Positions 25,396-33,980 are shown, counted from the stretch's first letter. The stretch: DNA of 64,000 bases from Oscillospiraceae bacterium (GCA_015065285.1 SVQP01000001.1:1-64000); one strand, 5' to 3'. Program-made: numbers and translations. The notes: generated from the sequence alone by a model not told the origin.

Positions 25396-26337
25396 TCAGA
25401 ATTTTGCGATAATTTGGTTCAGGTCGTTGCCAATCGTTGCGTCGTCCACAAGCTTTTTCATAAAGAAGATGCGTCCGTCAGGGTCGGGAATGGTGCGGGT
25501 TGCGTCGGGTACACCGGCGCCTTCGTCGTAGAATTCAAGGCGGCAGGGCTCAAGCAAGCCATAGAATTCGCACTCGCCCAGCACTGCAAACTGCACGGCA
25601 GTCAGGTCATAGCTGCTGTTGGTGCATCTGCCGTCGGTCCAGAGTCTGTAGGATTCGTAAAGCGGGTTCTCGGGCTGCGGCTCTGCTGCATCAAAGCCGG
25701 TGATAATCTGCCAGCCAATATGGAAATCCGAGAGATACATTGCAGTGGGCCAGTTGGAAAATACATTTTCCGCTGCCTTGTAGTCGTTGAGCACGTTGCA
25801 CTCTCTGCCTGCGGGCAGAATGGCAGCCATGGAAACAAGCGCATGCACCTTTTGCTGTACCAGCTGTGTACCTGTCAGGGGGCTGTACTCGTCGGGCTGA
25901 GAATCCAGAAGGGCAGAGAGGTTGTTGAGCATGCCGATGGCAATCACCACCACGCTGTCGTCAGCGGCTGCAGCCAGTGTTCTGCGGTAAAATTCCACAC
26001 CGGGCGCTACCTTCAGTGTGCCTTGGGCATACTTGGCAGAAAAGCGCTGTGCAATTTCATCGGTGTATTTGTGGCAGCTGGGGTCATCCATAAAGCCGGG
26101 ATGCTCCCACTGACCGAGATTTTCGATCGGGTAGCCGCAGTAATTGGCAACGGCGTCGATAGCACCCATGCCGGGGCGGTTGGAGGTGCAATTGCATACA
26201 CCGAGAATGTCAAAATCATATTTCTTCGCGTAATAGATGAGCGTGACAAGCGCACCGACGTCATCACAGTCTGGACCCATATCGGTGTCCAGAATAACGG
26301 ATTTTTTGGTGATGGAGAGGGGCTGATAAGAATACAT
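25396..26337 (-). CDS. Nucleoside hydrolase-like protein (IUNH family)
   Basis: A 313-residue inosine-uridine preferring nucleoside hydrolase family member. Its N-terminal ILDTDMGPDCDDVGAL contains the Asp cluster (DxDxxxDD) that binds calcium and the ribose. Downstream are VVIAIGMLNNLSALL near 136 and a WPTAM/SDFHIGW region. The middle of the protein departs from typical IUNH (the classical NVA segment is not obvious), so the natural substrate, nucleoside or another N-glycoside, is uncertain. It has a strong ribosome site (CCGGAGG) and a consensus promoter, and precedes the diguanylate cyclase gene. Confidence 0.8.
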   Translation of the reverse strand: MYSYQPLSITKKSVILDTDMGPDCDDVGALVTLIYYAKKYDFDILGVCNCTSNRPGMGAIDAVANYCGYPIENLGQWEHPGFMDDPSCHKYTDEIAQRFSAKYAQGTLKVAPGVEFYRRTLAAAADDSVVVIAIGMLNNLSALLDSQPDEYSPLTGTQLVQQKVHALVSMAAILPAGRECNVLNDYKAAENVFSNWPTAMYLSDFHIGWQIITGFDAAEPQPENPLYESYRLWTDGRCTNSSYDLTAVQFAVLGECEFYGLLEPCRLEFYDEGAGVPDATRTIPDPDGRIFFMKKLVDDATIGNDLNQIIAKF

Positions 26338-26380
26338 GGCGAGTCCTCCGGAAACAAAATTCTAATACTTATACAGAATA

Positions 26381-26409
26381 ATTATACAGCAATTGACATA
26401 CTTTGTCAA
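26381..26409 (-). promoter_or_regulatory. Promoter of the nucleoside hydrolase/cyclase unit
   Basis: Minus strand TTGACA, 17 bp, TATAAT, about 45 bp upstream of the start codon. Confidence 0.85.
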
Positions 26410-26444
26410 GATGTCACATGCAATTTCGGACATGTTTCATATGG

Positions 26445-26493
26445 TTAGCCGAACGGGAGTCGAACCAACTTGGTTCGACTCCCGTTCGGCTAA
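26445..26493. repeat. Perfect 49-bp palindrome resembling a tRNA 3' end
   Basis: Two exact 24-base arms (26445-26468 and 26470-26493) with a one-base centre. Each arm contains GGTTCGACTCCCGTTCGGCTA or its complement, like the T-loop and acceptor strand of a tRNA. No tRNA body is attached. It lies between the nucleoside hydrolase promoter and the mscL terminator. Confidence 0.85.
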
Positions 26494-26513
26494 GTATTCA
26501 GAATAAAACAAAA

Positions 26514-26539
26514 GGGAGCTTGCCGTCAGGCAAGCTCCC
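26514..26539 (-). terminator. Terminator of mscL
   Basis: GGGAGCTTGCC / GGCAAGCTCCC with a GTCA loop. The minus strand continues TTTTGTTTTATTC. Confidence 0.9.
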
Positions 26540-26563
26540 GTGCTTGTGTCTTTATGTAGGAGA

Positions 26564-27193
26564 TCAATCCTTCTTGATCTCTGCCAGAATCAGCTTGAGC
26601 AGATCCTCGGTGGTGGGATTTGCTTCGCGCTCAGCCTTGGCTGCCTCTGCAGCGGCTGCTGCCTCTGCTGCTGCCTGCTCGTCAGCCTTGCGCTGCTTTT
26701 CTGCGAAGTATTCGGCAACTGCCTTCTTGTCACGGATCTTAACGCCTGCTGCCTTGAGCTCCTTGCGCTGTTCCTTGGTCAGCTTACCCTTGGCAAGCTT
26801 TGCCTTGAGCTCTTCCTGGTTTTCTCTGAAGCTGTTGAAGATCTTGACGATCACGAACAGAACGAATGCGATCAGGAAGAAGTTAATGATTGCGTTGATG
26901 AATGCGCCCCAGTCGATGTAGATGGAGTTTGCAAGGTCGATCTCTGTACCGATCACGGTGCCGGCTTCGTCCAGCACGTCCTTGGTTGCCTGATGCAGGA
27001 AGGTATATACCTCGCTGAGCGAGTCTTTACCCAGAACCAGGAAGAGAACGTAGTTGATAATGGGCTTAAGGATGTTGTTGCTCAGTCCGTTGACGATTGC
27101 AGTAAAAGCACCGCCAACGATCACACCGACTGCCATATCTACGACGTTGCCGCGTGTGATAAATTTCTTGAATTCTTCAAAAAACTTTTTCAT
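26564..27193 (-). CDS. mscL: Large-conductance mechanosensitive channel
   Basis: A 209-residue MscL, which opens under membrane tension to release solutes on hypo-osmotic shock. MKKFFEEFKKFITRGNVVDMAVGVIVGGAF is the N-terminal helix plus TM1 start (given here only as family hallmark; the GNVVDMAVGVIVG part is diagnostic). TM2 lies at about 92-115. The usual length is about 130-150, so this protein carries some 70 extra C-terminal residues: a Lys-rich stretch, then an Ala/Glu coiled-coil-like helix and a conserved-looking PTTEDLLKLILAEIKK end. The start has AAGGAG. Own promoter and terminator. Confidence 0.93.
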   Translation of the reverse strand: MKKFFEEFKKFITRGNVVDMAVGVIVGGAFTAIVNGLSNNILKPIINYVLFLVLGKDSLSEVYTFLHQATKDVLDEAGTVIGTEIDLANSIYIDWGAFINAIINFFLIAFVLFVIVKIFNSFRENQEELKAKLAKGKLTKEQRKELKAAGVKIRDKKAVAEYFAEKQRKADEQAAAEAAAAAEAAKAEREANPTTEDLLKLILAEIKKD

Positions 27194-27242
27194 GCTATCT
27201 CCTTGTTTTTTCGACCGAAACGGTCATAATATGTCACTCATT

Positions 27243-27271
27243 ATTATATTGCATTTTTGGCTGCTTGTCAA
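27243..27271 (-). promoter_or_regulatory. Promoter of mscL
   Basis: Minus strand TTGACA, 17 bp, TATAAT, located in the 95-bp gap after rnhA. Confidence 0.85.
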
Positions 27272-27288
27272 TAGGATTTGCGCGGATA

Positions 27289-27726
27289 TTATGCAAAACG
27301 GTCTGCATAATCGGTTGCCAGCTTGTCGCAGCGCTCGTTATAAGGATGTCCCGCGTGTCCCTTGACCCACACAAAGGTGACCTGATGGTAGTCCAGCAGT
27401 CTGAGCAGCTTTTCCCACAGATCGGGATTGAGCGCAGGGGACTTATCAGGCTTGACCCAGCCGCGTGCCTGCCAGGATTTTGCCCAGCCCTTGGTTACAG
27501 CGTCCACTACGTATTTGGAATCGCTTGTCAGCGTGATCTCGCATGGCTCGCGCAACGCAGAAAGTGCTGCGATCACGGCAGAAAGCTCCATGCGATTGTT
27601 GGTGGTCATGGGCTCTCCTCCCGAGAGCTCCTTCTCCACTCCGCGGTACACAAGAACCGCGCCCCAACCGCCCCTTCCGGGGTTTCCGCGGCATGCGCCG
27701 TCGGTATAAACGTCAACGTGCTTCAT
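27289..27726 (-). CDS. rnhA: Ribonuclease HI
   Basis: A 145-residue RNase HI, which degrades RNA in RNA-DNA hybrids. The catalytic residues are in place: Asp9 in [11 protein letters not shown], Glu near 46 in NNRMELSAV, Asp near 68 in TSDSKYV, and a C-terminal His/Asp region ([16 protein letters not shown]). The ATG at 27726 follows GTGAGGTG at normal spacing. An in-frame upstream ATG lies in the promoter. It forms a single-gene unit, with a promoter at 27746-27774. Confidence 0.95.
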   Translation of the reverse strand: MKHVDVYTDGACRGNPGRGGWGAVLVYRGVEKELSGGEPMTTNNRMELSAVIAALSALREPCEITLTSDSKYVVDAVTKGWAKSWQARGWVKPDKSPALNPDLWEKLLRLLDYHQVTFVWVKGHAGHPYNERCDKLATDYADRFA

Positions 27727-27745
27727 TTTTATCACCTCACCCGTT

Positions 27746-27774
27746 ATTTTATCATAATTTCTTTGGATTGTCAA
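27746..27774 (-). promoter_or_regulatory. Promoter of rnhA
   Basis: Minus strand TTGACA, 17 bp, TAAAAT. Confidence 0.75.
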
Positions 27775-27795
27775 AGGTTTTGTGCGTTTTGCTAC

Positions 27796-27824
27796 TTGAT
27801 TTATTCGGCATTATTCGATATAAT
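27796..27824 (+). promoter_or_regulatory. Promoter of the E2-like/pgeF unit with a repeated leader motif
   Basis: TTGATT, 17 bp, TATAAT. Just downstream, AACTTGTC occurs at 27831-27838 and again at 27852-27859, exactly 21 bp (two helical turns) apart, which could be an operator. Confidence 0.65.
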
Positions 27825-27876
27825 ATAGAAAACTTGTCTACTACGGTAGGCAACTTGTCCAAAGGAGACGCTCAAT

Positions 27877-28812
27877 ATGGAAAACGTAACCCTGGCAAAA
27901 CAAGAAACAGTACAAGCTCCCGCAAAGAGAAAACGCCGCTTTGGCGACCGCAAGGATGGCAGACTGGTACGCACACTGTACCCCATGAATAAGTTTATGC
28001 CATTTATCATGCGCACCAGAAACGACGCGTGCAATCAATTTGCCGACAGCATCGACTTGGCCGAAACTGATCCCTATATCCGCTCCAAGATCAAAGAGGG
28101 AAAGGTACACTTTTCTTTTTTACACGTGTTTCTTGCAGCCTACGTGCGTACGGTTGCCAAGCGTCCTGAGGTCAACCGCTTTGTCAGCGGTAACCGCATC
28201 TATGCAAGAAACAACATTGTGGTCAACATGACCATCAAAACCACCATGTCCGCAGATTCGCCCGATACCTGCATCAAGGTCTATTTTGAGCCTACCGACA
28301 CCATTGATGAGGTGTACGAAAAGTTCAATGCAGCCGTGCAGGCGGTCAAGGATGAAAGCGAGCAAAAGGCGGATGGCGAGAGCGCGTTTGATAAGACCGC
28401 GAGAGTGCTTTCCGGCTTGCCGCGTTTTGTGCTGCTGCGCGTGATCGATCTTTTGACTTGGATGGATAATCACCGTATTCTGCCGCAGGCGTTGATCGGT
28501 GTCAGCCCGTTCCACGGCTCGCTCTTTATCACCAGCATGGGATCTTTGGGCATCCAGCCCATCTATCACCACCTGTATAACTTCGGCAACCTGCCTGTTT
28601 TCGTGGCTTACGGCAACAAGAGAATGGAGCTGAGATTGGATGATGATGGCAACGTTTATAAAAAGCGTATGATCGATCTCAAAGTGGTAACCGACGAGAG
28701 AATTTGCGACGGCTATATTTACGCGTCTGCATTCAAAACCATCCGTAATCTGCTGGAGCATCCCAAGCAGCTTGAGCAGCCGCCCGAGATGGTCAAAGAG
28801 GATATTGACTGA
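27877..28812 (+). CDS. E2-type (2-oxo acid dehydrogenase) acyltransferase-fold protein
   Basis: A 311-residue stand-alone acyltransferase-fold domain related to E2 lipoate acyltransferases and chloramphenicol acetyltransferase. There is no lipoyl domain and no E3-binding domain, and no dehydrogenase genes lie near. Where E2 enzymes have DHRxxDG, this protein has DERICDG (about residues 271-277), so the catalytic His is replaced by Glu. Other fold landmarks (FLHVFLAAYVRTVAKRP, SPFHGSLFITSMGSLG) are clear. It is translationally coupled to pgeF (one-base overlap). Function unknown; similar stand-alone proteins are, I believe, common in Clostridia. Confidence 0.8.
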   Translation: MENVTLAKQETVQAPAKRKRRFGDRKDGRLVRTLYPMNKFMPFIMRTRNDACNQFADSIDLAETDPYIRSKIKEGKVHFSFLHVFLAAYVRTVAKRPEVNRFVSGNRIYARNNIVVNMTIKTTMSADSPDTCIKVYFEPTDTIDEVYEKFNAAVQAVKDESEQKADGESAFDKTARVLSGLPRFVLLRVIDLLTWMDNHRILPQALIGVSPFHGSLFITSMGSLGIQPIYHHLYNFGNLPVFVAYGNKRMELRLDDDGNVYKKRMIDLKVVTDERICDGYIYASAFKTIRNLLEHPKQLEQPPEMVKEDID

Positions 28813-29648
28813 TGTTTATTTACAAAGAAGATGGCGGGGTCGGGTATTATTACTCGACCCTGCTTCAAAGTTTACATGCTTTTTCTACGCGCAAGGGAGG
28901 TGTCAGCCGCCTGCCCGAAACCGCAGGACTCAACCTTGCCTTTGGCAGAGGGGATGATGCGGTAACCGTGCTTGAAAATTTGCGATTGTTTGCATCTGCC
29001 GTGGGTGTTACAGCGGAGCGCGTGATCTCTCTGCCGCAGGTGCACGGCACGCAGGTACTGCACGTCACGCCCGACGATGCGGGCAGGGGATACTTTCAAA
29101 GCGCGCGGGGAGAGAGCGACGGTTATATGACCGAGCATGCAAGTCTCCCGCTTGGCGTCAAGAGCGCGGATTGCGTGCCCGTTTTGCTGGAGGCGAGAGA
29201 TGCGCATGGCTGCGTGCTTGCCGTGGCTGCGGTGCATGCAGGCTGGAGAGGCACAGCGGGCGGCATTGTAGTGCGTGCCGTGCAGGCTTTGCGCGCGCAG
29301 TGCGGGGAGTGTGCGGATATTTTTGCCGCCATCGGACCCTGCATCGGGCAATGCTGCTTTGAGGTGGAGCGAGATTGCGTGGACGTGTTCGAGCAGAATT
29401 GGGGAGCGGACTTGGTCAAGTCATGCTTTATCCAAGCAAAAACAGGAAAATATTACGGAGATCTTGTACGTGTCAATCGCCTGCTGCTTGCCGGTGCGGG
29501 TGTGCCCGACGTGCAGATCGATGAGGCAGACATTTGCACCTGCTGCCATCCAAAACAGTTTTTCTCGCACCGTTATGCTTGCAAGCACGCACAAGGGAAG
29601 CGGGGAACCATGCTCTCGATCATTTGTAAGCAAAATGCTGCACATTGA
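28812..29648 (+). CDS. pgeF: Purine nucleoside phosphorylase / polyphenol-oxidase family protein (YfiH)
   Basis: A 278-residue member of the YfiH/LACC1 (DUF152) family. It has been reported both as a purine nucleoside phosphorylase/deaminase and as an editor of peptidoglycan precursors. The zinc/catalytic residues are present: LPQVHGTQV near 75, KSADCVPVLL near 118, AVHAGWRGTAGG near 140 and IGPCIGQCCFEV near 175. The start codon overlaps the previous stop by one base. No C-terminal addition. Confidence 0.9.
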   Translation: MFIYKEDGGVGYYYSTLLQSLHAFSTRKGGVSRLPETAGLNLAFGRGDDAVTVLENLRLFASAVGVTAERVISLPQVHGTQVLHVTPDDAGRGYFQSARGESDGYMTEHASLPLGVKSADCVPVLLEARDAHGCVLAVAAVHAGWRGTAGGIVVRAVQALRAQCGECADIFAAIGPCIGQCCFEVERDCVDVFEQNWGADLVKSCFIQAKTGKYYGDLVRVNRLLLAGAGVPDVQIDEADICTCCHPKQFFSHRYACKHAQGKRGTMLSIICKQNAAH

Positions 29649-29742
29649 AGGATTGCGAGCGCATATCCTTCAAAAAATGCGGTGAATATTTTGATTTAGC
29701 GCGAATTTTTACAATATATTTTATATAAACTTGCAAAAAACC

Positions 29743-29771
29743 TTGCAAAATTTCAGATTCTGTGATACAAT
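29743..29771 (+). promoter_or_regulatory. Promoter of the M3-like peptidase gene
   Basis: TTGCAA, 17 bp, TACAAT, 41 bp before the start codon. The gap 29649-29742 is A+T-rich with no other structure. Confidence 0.7.
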
Positions 29772-29811
29772 ACCCATGTATTTATATATTTCTCAGCAAA
29801 GGAGAATGGCT

Positions 29812-31878
29812 ATGAAGAAAATTTGTACACTGATTTTAGTTTGGGTGCTGCTTGGCGCCATTGCTTGCGGTGTTGTCAGCTGCACGCAGGAGCCCGAGCC
29901 CCAGATCCCTCACGAGCACGAGTTTGTGCTCTCTGAAACCGATTCCAAGGCTGCTACTTGCACGGAAGACGGCGTTGAAGTGAAGGTTTGTTCCTGCGGT
30001 GAAAAGCAGGAACAGGTACTCCCCGCAACCGGTCACGAAATGAAGGTCGTCATGGAGACCAAGCCCACCTGTACCGGCAAGGGCTCGACTGACTACAAGT
30101 GCTTCAAGTGCGGCAAGGTAGAATACAACAACCATGAAGCACTCGGACACAACATAGAAGAGACGCCCTCTGAGCCTTCCCGTGTCAGACGTTGCCTGAA
30201 CGAGGGCTGCACCGCCTGCGAGTGGACCGAGGCAAACAACAAGCATGCAGAAACGCTCACCTTCAGCTTTACCAAGGATGACGAGGCAGCAATTGATGCC
30301 AAGTACGATGAGGTAAAGGCAATGGTTGAGGCAGCTGCCAAGTATGATCCTGCACTGCACGGCTATGCACAAACCGGCGCACTGGCTGATGAATATGCCA
30401 TTGTGGACAAGGCGCACACCGAGCTTTACGATCTGGTCATGAACGCAATGTCTCAGCAGCAGCTTGCTATGGTTGCATATTATTGCGACATGAAGAACGA
30501 GGAAAAGCAGGCAACTTACGAATACATGATGGATTATCAGACCGCCATCATCGCAAAGTTCTACACGCTCTCCCGTCCTTTCTATGATTCCTGCTACCGT
30601 GATTTCTACTACTACGGCATGACCCAGGAGGAGATCAATGCATTCCTGTTTGACTCGGATGCAGTCTCCAACCCCGAGTACACCGCTCTCAAGGAAAGAA
30701 ACAATGCCATCGAGGCTGAATTCCTGGCGCTCTCCATGTCCGAGCAGAAGGAAAAGCTGCCCGTGCTTTATGAGGAGTTTGCCGATAACAACAACGAAAT
30801 GGCAAAGATCATGGGCTATGAGAACTACCTTGATTACGCATACGAGAACGTTTACGGCAGAGACTACACCTACGAGGACGTAGCAGAGCTTGCAGGCTTT
30901 GTCAAGACCCACATCTCTCCCGTATTTAATGATCTTTACACCACCTTCAGAAACCTGACCGGTTATACCGATGAAGAGCTGACCATGTACAACAATCAGT
31001 TGGTATATTCCTTCTTTACCAATCTGGAAGGCAACACCTTTGTCAACGATTACATTGACCTGCTGGCATTTACCTCCAACCCCGAAAAGAACATCACCTT
31101 CTCGGATGAGTTCAATAAGCTGATGGGCGACGGCAACATGTTCAGAGGCGACTACGAGGGTGCTTTTGTTACCACCATTTACGCACCCAATCTGCCTATC
31201 GCATATTTCGGCAAGGGTTATGATAACTGCTTTACCATCGTTCATGAGTTCGGTCACTATATGAACGAGGTGTACAGCTCCGAAATCTACGCGTCGGGTG
31301 AGTACTCTCAGTCTTATGACCTGCTTGAGATGCACTCTCAGGGCAATGAGCTGCTGTATCTGTGCTATCTGGAGCAGAACGCAAACTATCCCAGCGTGGC
31401 AAATACCATGATCAGAACCCATTCTTTGGTCAACATGTTCTATGCTGCAGTTGCAGGCTTTACGGTTGACGCCTTTGAGCAGGCTGTTTACTTGGATGAG
31501 TATGAGGGCACCAATGCCGACGTGATTATGGCAGACGGCACCATTTCCGCAGATGAGTACGCAATGCTTTATGACAGCATCTGCCTTGACTACGGTATTG
31601 AGGATGCGCTGGATGGATACTGGGAATACGGTATGACCATCACCTCTCCTTGCTACTACGTTTCCTACAGTATGTCTGCAATCTCTGTGCTGCAGCTGTA
31701 TGAGGTAGCGCAGACCGATGGCTTTGACGTTGCAAAGGAGCAGTACCTCAAGCTGTTCACCTACGTGGATGAGAATCCCGAGATGAGCATGCAGGAGATC
31801 ATGGAATATGCGGGCATGCTTTCGTTCAAGGACGAGCAGCTGTACGCAAGCCTGAGCGCATATTTTGCAAAGAAGTAA
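29812..31878 (+). CDS. M3-type metallopeptidase lipoprotein with N-terminal Cys-pair repeats
   Basis: A 688-residue secreted lipoprotein. The signal peptide ends at VVSC (lipobox, Cys near 24). Residues about 30-140 hold two or three short repeats of the form TCTEDGVxxxVCSCG...LPATGH, the Cys-pair modules seen in many Clostridia surface proteins. The rest is a helical metallopeptidase domain with IVHEFGHYMNEV (zinc HExxH near 477) and a downstream LLEMHSQGNELL supplying the third ligand, as in oligoendopeptidase F (M3). ATG at 29812 fits AAAGGAG at 7 bases; the ATG two codons earlier is too close. It probably digests peptides at the cell surface. Confidence 0.85.
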   Translation: MKKICTLILVWVLLGAIACGVVSCTQEPEPQIPHEHEFVLSETDSKAATCTEDGVEVKVCSCGEKQEQVLPATGHEMKVVMETKPTCTGKGSTDYKCFKCGKVEYNNHEALGHNIEETPSEPSRVRRCLNEGCTACEWTEANNKHAETLTFSFTKDDEAAIDAKYDEVKAMVEAAAKYDPALHGYAQTGALADEYAIVDKAHTELYDLVMNAMSQQQLAMVAYYCDMKNEEKQATYEYMMDYQTAIIAKFYTLSRPFYDSCYRDFYYYGMTQEEINAFLFDSDAVSNPEYTALKERNNAIEAEFLALSMSEQKEKLPVLYEEFADNNNEMAKIMGYENYLDYAYENVYGRDYTYEDVAELAGFVKTHISPVFNDLYTTFRNLTGYTDEELTMYNNQLVYSFFTNLEGNTFVNDYIDLLAFTSNPEKNITFSDEFNKLMGDGNMFRGDYEGAFVTTIYAPNLPIAYFGKGYDNCFTIVHEFGHYMNEVYSSEIYASGEYSQSYDLLEMHSQGNELLYLCYLEQNANYPSVANTMIRTHSLVNMFYAAVAGFTVDAFEQAVYLDEYEGTNADVIMADGTISADEYAMLYDSICLDYGIEDALDGYWEYGMTITSPCYYVSYSMSAISVLQLYEVAQTDGFDVAKEQYLKLFTYVDENPEMSMQEIMEYAGMLSFKDEQLYASLSAYFAKK

Positions 31879-31905
31879 AAAGAACAAAGAAAAAAGAACA
31901 AAGAA

Positions 31906-31940
31906 AAAAGACTGTCTTCCGAATCGGAAGACAGTCTTTT
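31906..31940. terminator. Bidirectional terminator, peptidase/GH36
   Basis: A perfect 15-bp stem AAAAGACTGTCTTCC / GGAAGACAGTCTTTT with a 5-base loop serves both converging genes. Just before it, AAAGAACAAAGAA is repeated in tandem (31879-31905). Confidence 0.9.
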
Positions 31941-31942
31941 TA

Positions 31943-33913
31943 TTATTCTGCGCAATAAAACCAGATCTGTGCAGTCTTGCGCGGCATGGTAAAGCACATG
32001 CCGTTCTGTGCAAGCTCCGTACCGCTCAGGGTACGCACCTCACCGCTGATCGCCTCGGTAAAGGTGTAGGTCTTGCTCGGGTCAAATACAAACAGGGAAA
32101 GGGTGCAGCTCTCACTCTCAACGGCAACGTTGCGTATGACCTGCACAAGTCCCGTTCCGTCCTCGTCAAACTGCAAGCCGTACCAATCGTGAATGTCCTT
32201 GCGGCACTCGGTCAATGGGTAATAATCGGCACGCAGCATAATCTCGGCAGCGCGGCGCCAGATCGCGTGATAGATGCGTCCTTGCGCAAACTGCTGTTCA
32301 TCGTGATAATATTCGGTCATATCGGTCATGGAGGGAGCCATGGCGTTCTGATATGCAAAGCCGTCGATACGGTGAGGCTGACCGTTGTAAATGCCATCGT
32401 CACCGCACCAGTTGAAGTTGTGCGCACGGAAGTAGGGGATCCATTCAAACATCTGGCGATGCTGTGCCTGCTTCATGTAGTGGTCTCCGTAGCCCACGTC
32501 GGTATAGTGCAGGGGAACGGCGCGGCGCATGGTTTCGGGGTCGTTTCTTCTGCCGCCCGAAGCGCAGGAGTCGATCCAAAGACCGGGATTGCGCTCCATC
32601 AGCGTATCCCAGAATCGGTAGTAGCCCTGAATGTGCAGGTTTTCCAGCACACCCTCGCGCCCCGGCTCGCTGTTTTGCTGCCAGTAGGGCATGGGTTGGA
32701 AGTTGAAGTCCTGACGGTAGATATCCACACCGTATTCCTTGATCAAAGAGTCGATCTTGTCGATCATCCAGTCACATGCCACGGGGTCTGCCAGATTGAA
32801 CAGCGCGTTGGTCAGCCAGAAGTGGTTCTCACCCTGATAGAACAAGAGAAACTCGGGGTGCTGCTCCCACATGTCGGTGCCTGTGTAGTTGCGCTCCGGC
32901 TCAAACCATAAAAGCAGATCAATATCGTACTTGTGCAAATGATCGGAAACAGGCTTTAAGCCGTTGGGGTAGTTATCTGCGTTGACGCGCAGGTTTCCAA
33001 CCCCCACGCCCCAGTCGTAGCGGCAGGGGTACCAGCCTGCGTCGATCCACCAGCCATCGGGTTTAAAACCCTTTTGCAGGTAGACGTCGATCGCCTCCTT
33101 CTGATTCTGCTCGGTCGTACCCGAGAATTCGGAGTGACCGCCAATGTTCCAGGTGTGTAAAAACAGCTTGGGAGAGAGCGGCTTGCCGTCCTTTTCGCGC
33201 GGCAGCATGTGCGCAAAGTAATAGGAGCGCCAAAGATTGCGTCCGCGGTCGTGTCCGCCTTCAAAGATCTGCATGGTGATGCGGGGCGTGCGCACGCTCT
33301 CACCCGGCTTTAAGTAAGCGTTGAAAAAGCCTTGACCTGCCGAAAATTCCACACCGCTGTGTGTCATGGAGAATTCTGCACTCCAGTGACCGCTCCAGCC
33401 AATGGCAAGGTTGATGCCCCATTCGGGGGTCAGCAGTCGCATGTAGGGAAAGGCGCCGTTGCAGGGCGTGCCGTCACCCGAGGGGGCGATGCACAAGGGG
33501 GTACTTGTCAGCTCGTCGGTCTGCCATTCGTAGCCGTTTGTGCCGCAGGTATCACCGTTTCCGTGGTAAAGGCTTGCGCAGCTTGACGGAAAGGTGGTGG
33601 CAAAGCGCCAGCCTGAAATGGTGGCGGATGCATGATCCGACACGTTTTTGATGCTCATGACCCATTCGCTCACGGCAAAATCGCTGTAGGCATAGTGATC
33701 TGCCGTCAGTAAAAGACCGTCCGGTGTGGTGGCGGTAATACGGTAGCGCGTGATTGAGGCGTCAATGCGCTCGCGCTCGACCTGCGGATCAAATGCAAAG
33801 GGAAAGCCTGTGTATTGCGTGCCATTCAGTGCAAAGGTAAAGGGAACCTTTGCGGGGTCGTGGTGGTTCTGCAGATAAGAGAGCAGAGCCATATCCTTTT
33901 GCGTATGCTTCAT
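31943..33913 (-). CDS. GH36-like glycosidase (alpha-galactosidase type)
   Basis: A 656-residue clan GH-D protein: an N-terminal beta-supersandwich, then a barrel. The nucleophile motif DIYRQDFNF lies near residue 398 (Asp near 401) and the acid/base region WIDSCASGGRRNDPETM near 451, replacing the WDMN and ESCSGGGGRFD forms of classical GH36. It has WWIDAGWYPC and LLLWFEPER upstream. No signal peptide is seen, so it is intracellular. ATG at 33913 follows AAGGAG; upstream in-frame codons overlap the promoter. Specificity for alpha-galactosides is likely but not proven, since GH36 also includes N-acetylgalactosaminidases and synthases. Confidence 0.85.
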   Translation of the reverse strand: MKHTQKDMALLSYLQNHHDPAKVPFTFALNGTQYTGFPFAFDPQVERERIDASITRYRITATTPDGLLLTADHYAYSDFAVSEWVMSIKNVSDHASATISGWRFATTFPSSCASLYHGNGDTCGTNGYEWQTDELTSTPLCIAPSGDGTPCNGAFPYMRLLTPEWGINLAIGWSGHWSAEFSMTHSGVEFSAGQGFFNAYLKPGESVRTPRITMQIFEGGHDRGRNLWRSYYFAHMLPREKDGKPLSPKLFLHTWNIGGHSEFSGTTEQNQKEAIDVYLQKGFKPDGWWIDAGWYPCRYDWGVGVGNLRVNADNYPNGLKPVSDHLHKYDIDLLLWFEPERNYTGTDMWEQHPEFLLFYQGENHFWLTNALFNLADPVACDWMIDKIDSLIKEYGVDIYRQDFNFQPMPYWQQNSEPGREGVLENLHIQGYYRFWDTLMERNPGLWIDSCASGGRRNDPETMRRAVPLHYTDVGYGDHYMKQAQHRQMFEWIPYFRAHNFNWCGDDGIYNGQPHRIDGFAYQNAMAPSMTDMTEYYHDEQQFAQGRIYHAIWRRAAEIMLRADYYPLTECRKDIHDWYGLQFDEDGTGLVQVIRNVAVESESCTLSLFVFDPSKTYTFTEAISGEVRTLSGTELAQNGMCFTMPRKTAQIWFYCAE

Positions 33914-33944
33914 AGTGCCACTCCTTTGATTGCTTATTAACTGT

Positions 33945-33973
33945 ATTATAGCACATCCTTTTGAGAAAGGCAA
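33945..33973 (-). promoter_or_regulatory. Promoter of the GH36 gene
   Basis: Minus strand TTGCCT, 17 bp, TATAAT. Confidence 0.75.
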
Positions 33974-33980
33974 GAGAAAA

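Noticed and set aside
25396..26337. Calling the nucleoside hydrolase a pyrimidine-specific RihA/RihB enzyme
   Set aside because: Only the N-terminal Asp cluster is diagnostic; specificity residues cannot be placed with confidence.
26441..26500. A tRNA gene
   Set aside because: Only the T-loop/acceptor-like end is present, mirrored in a palindrome; there is no D-arm, anticodon arm or 5' acceptor strand.
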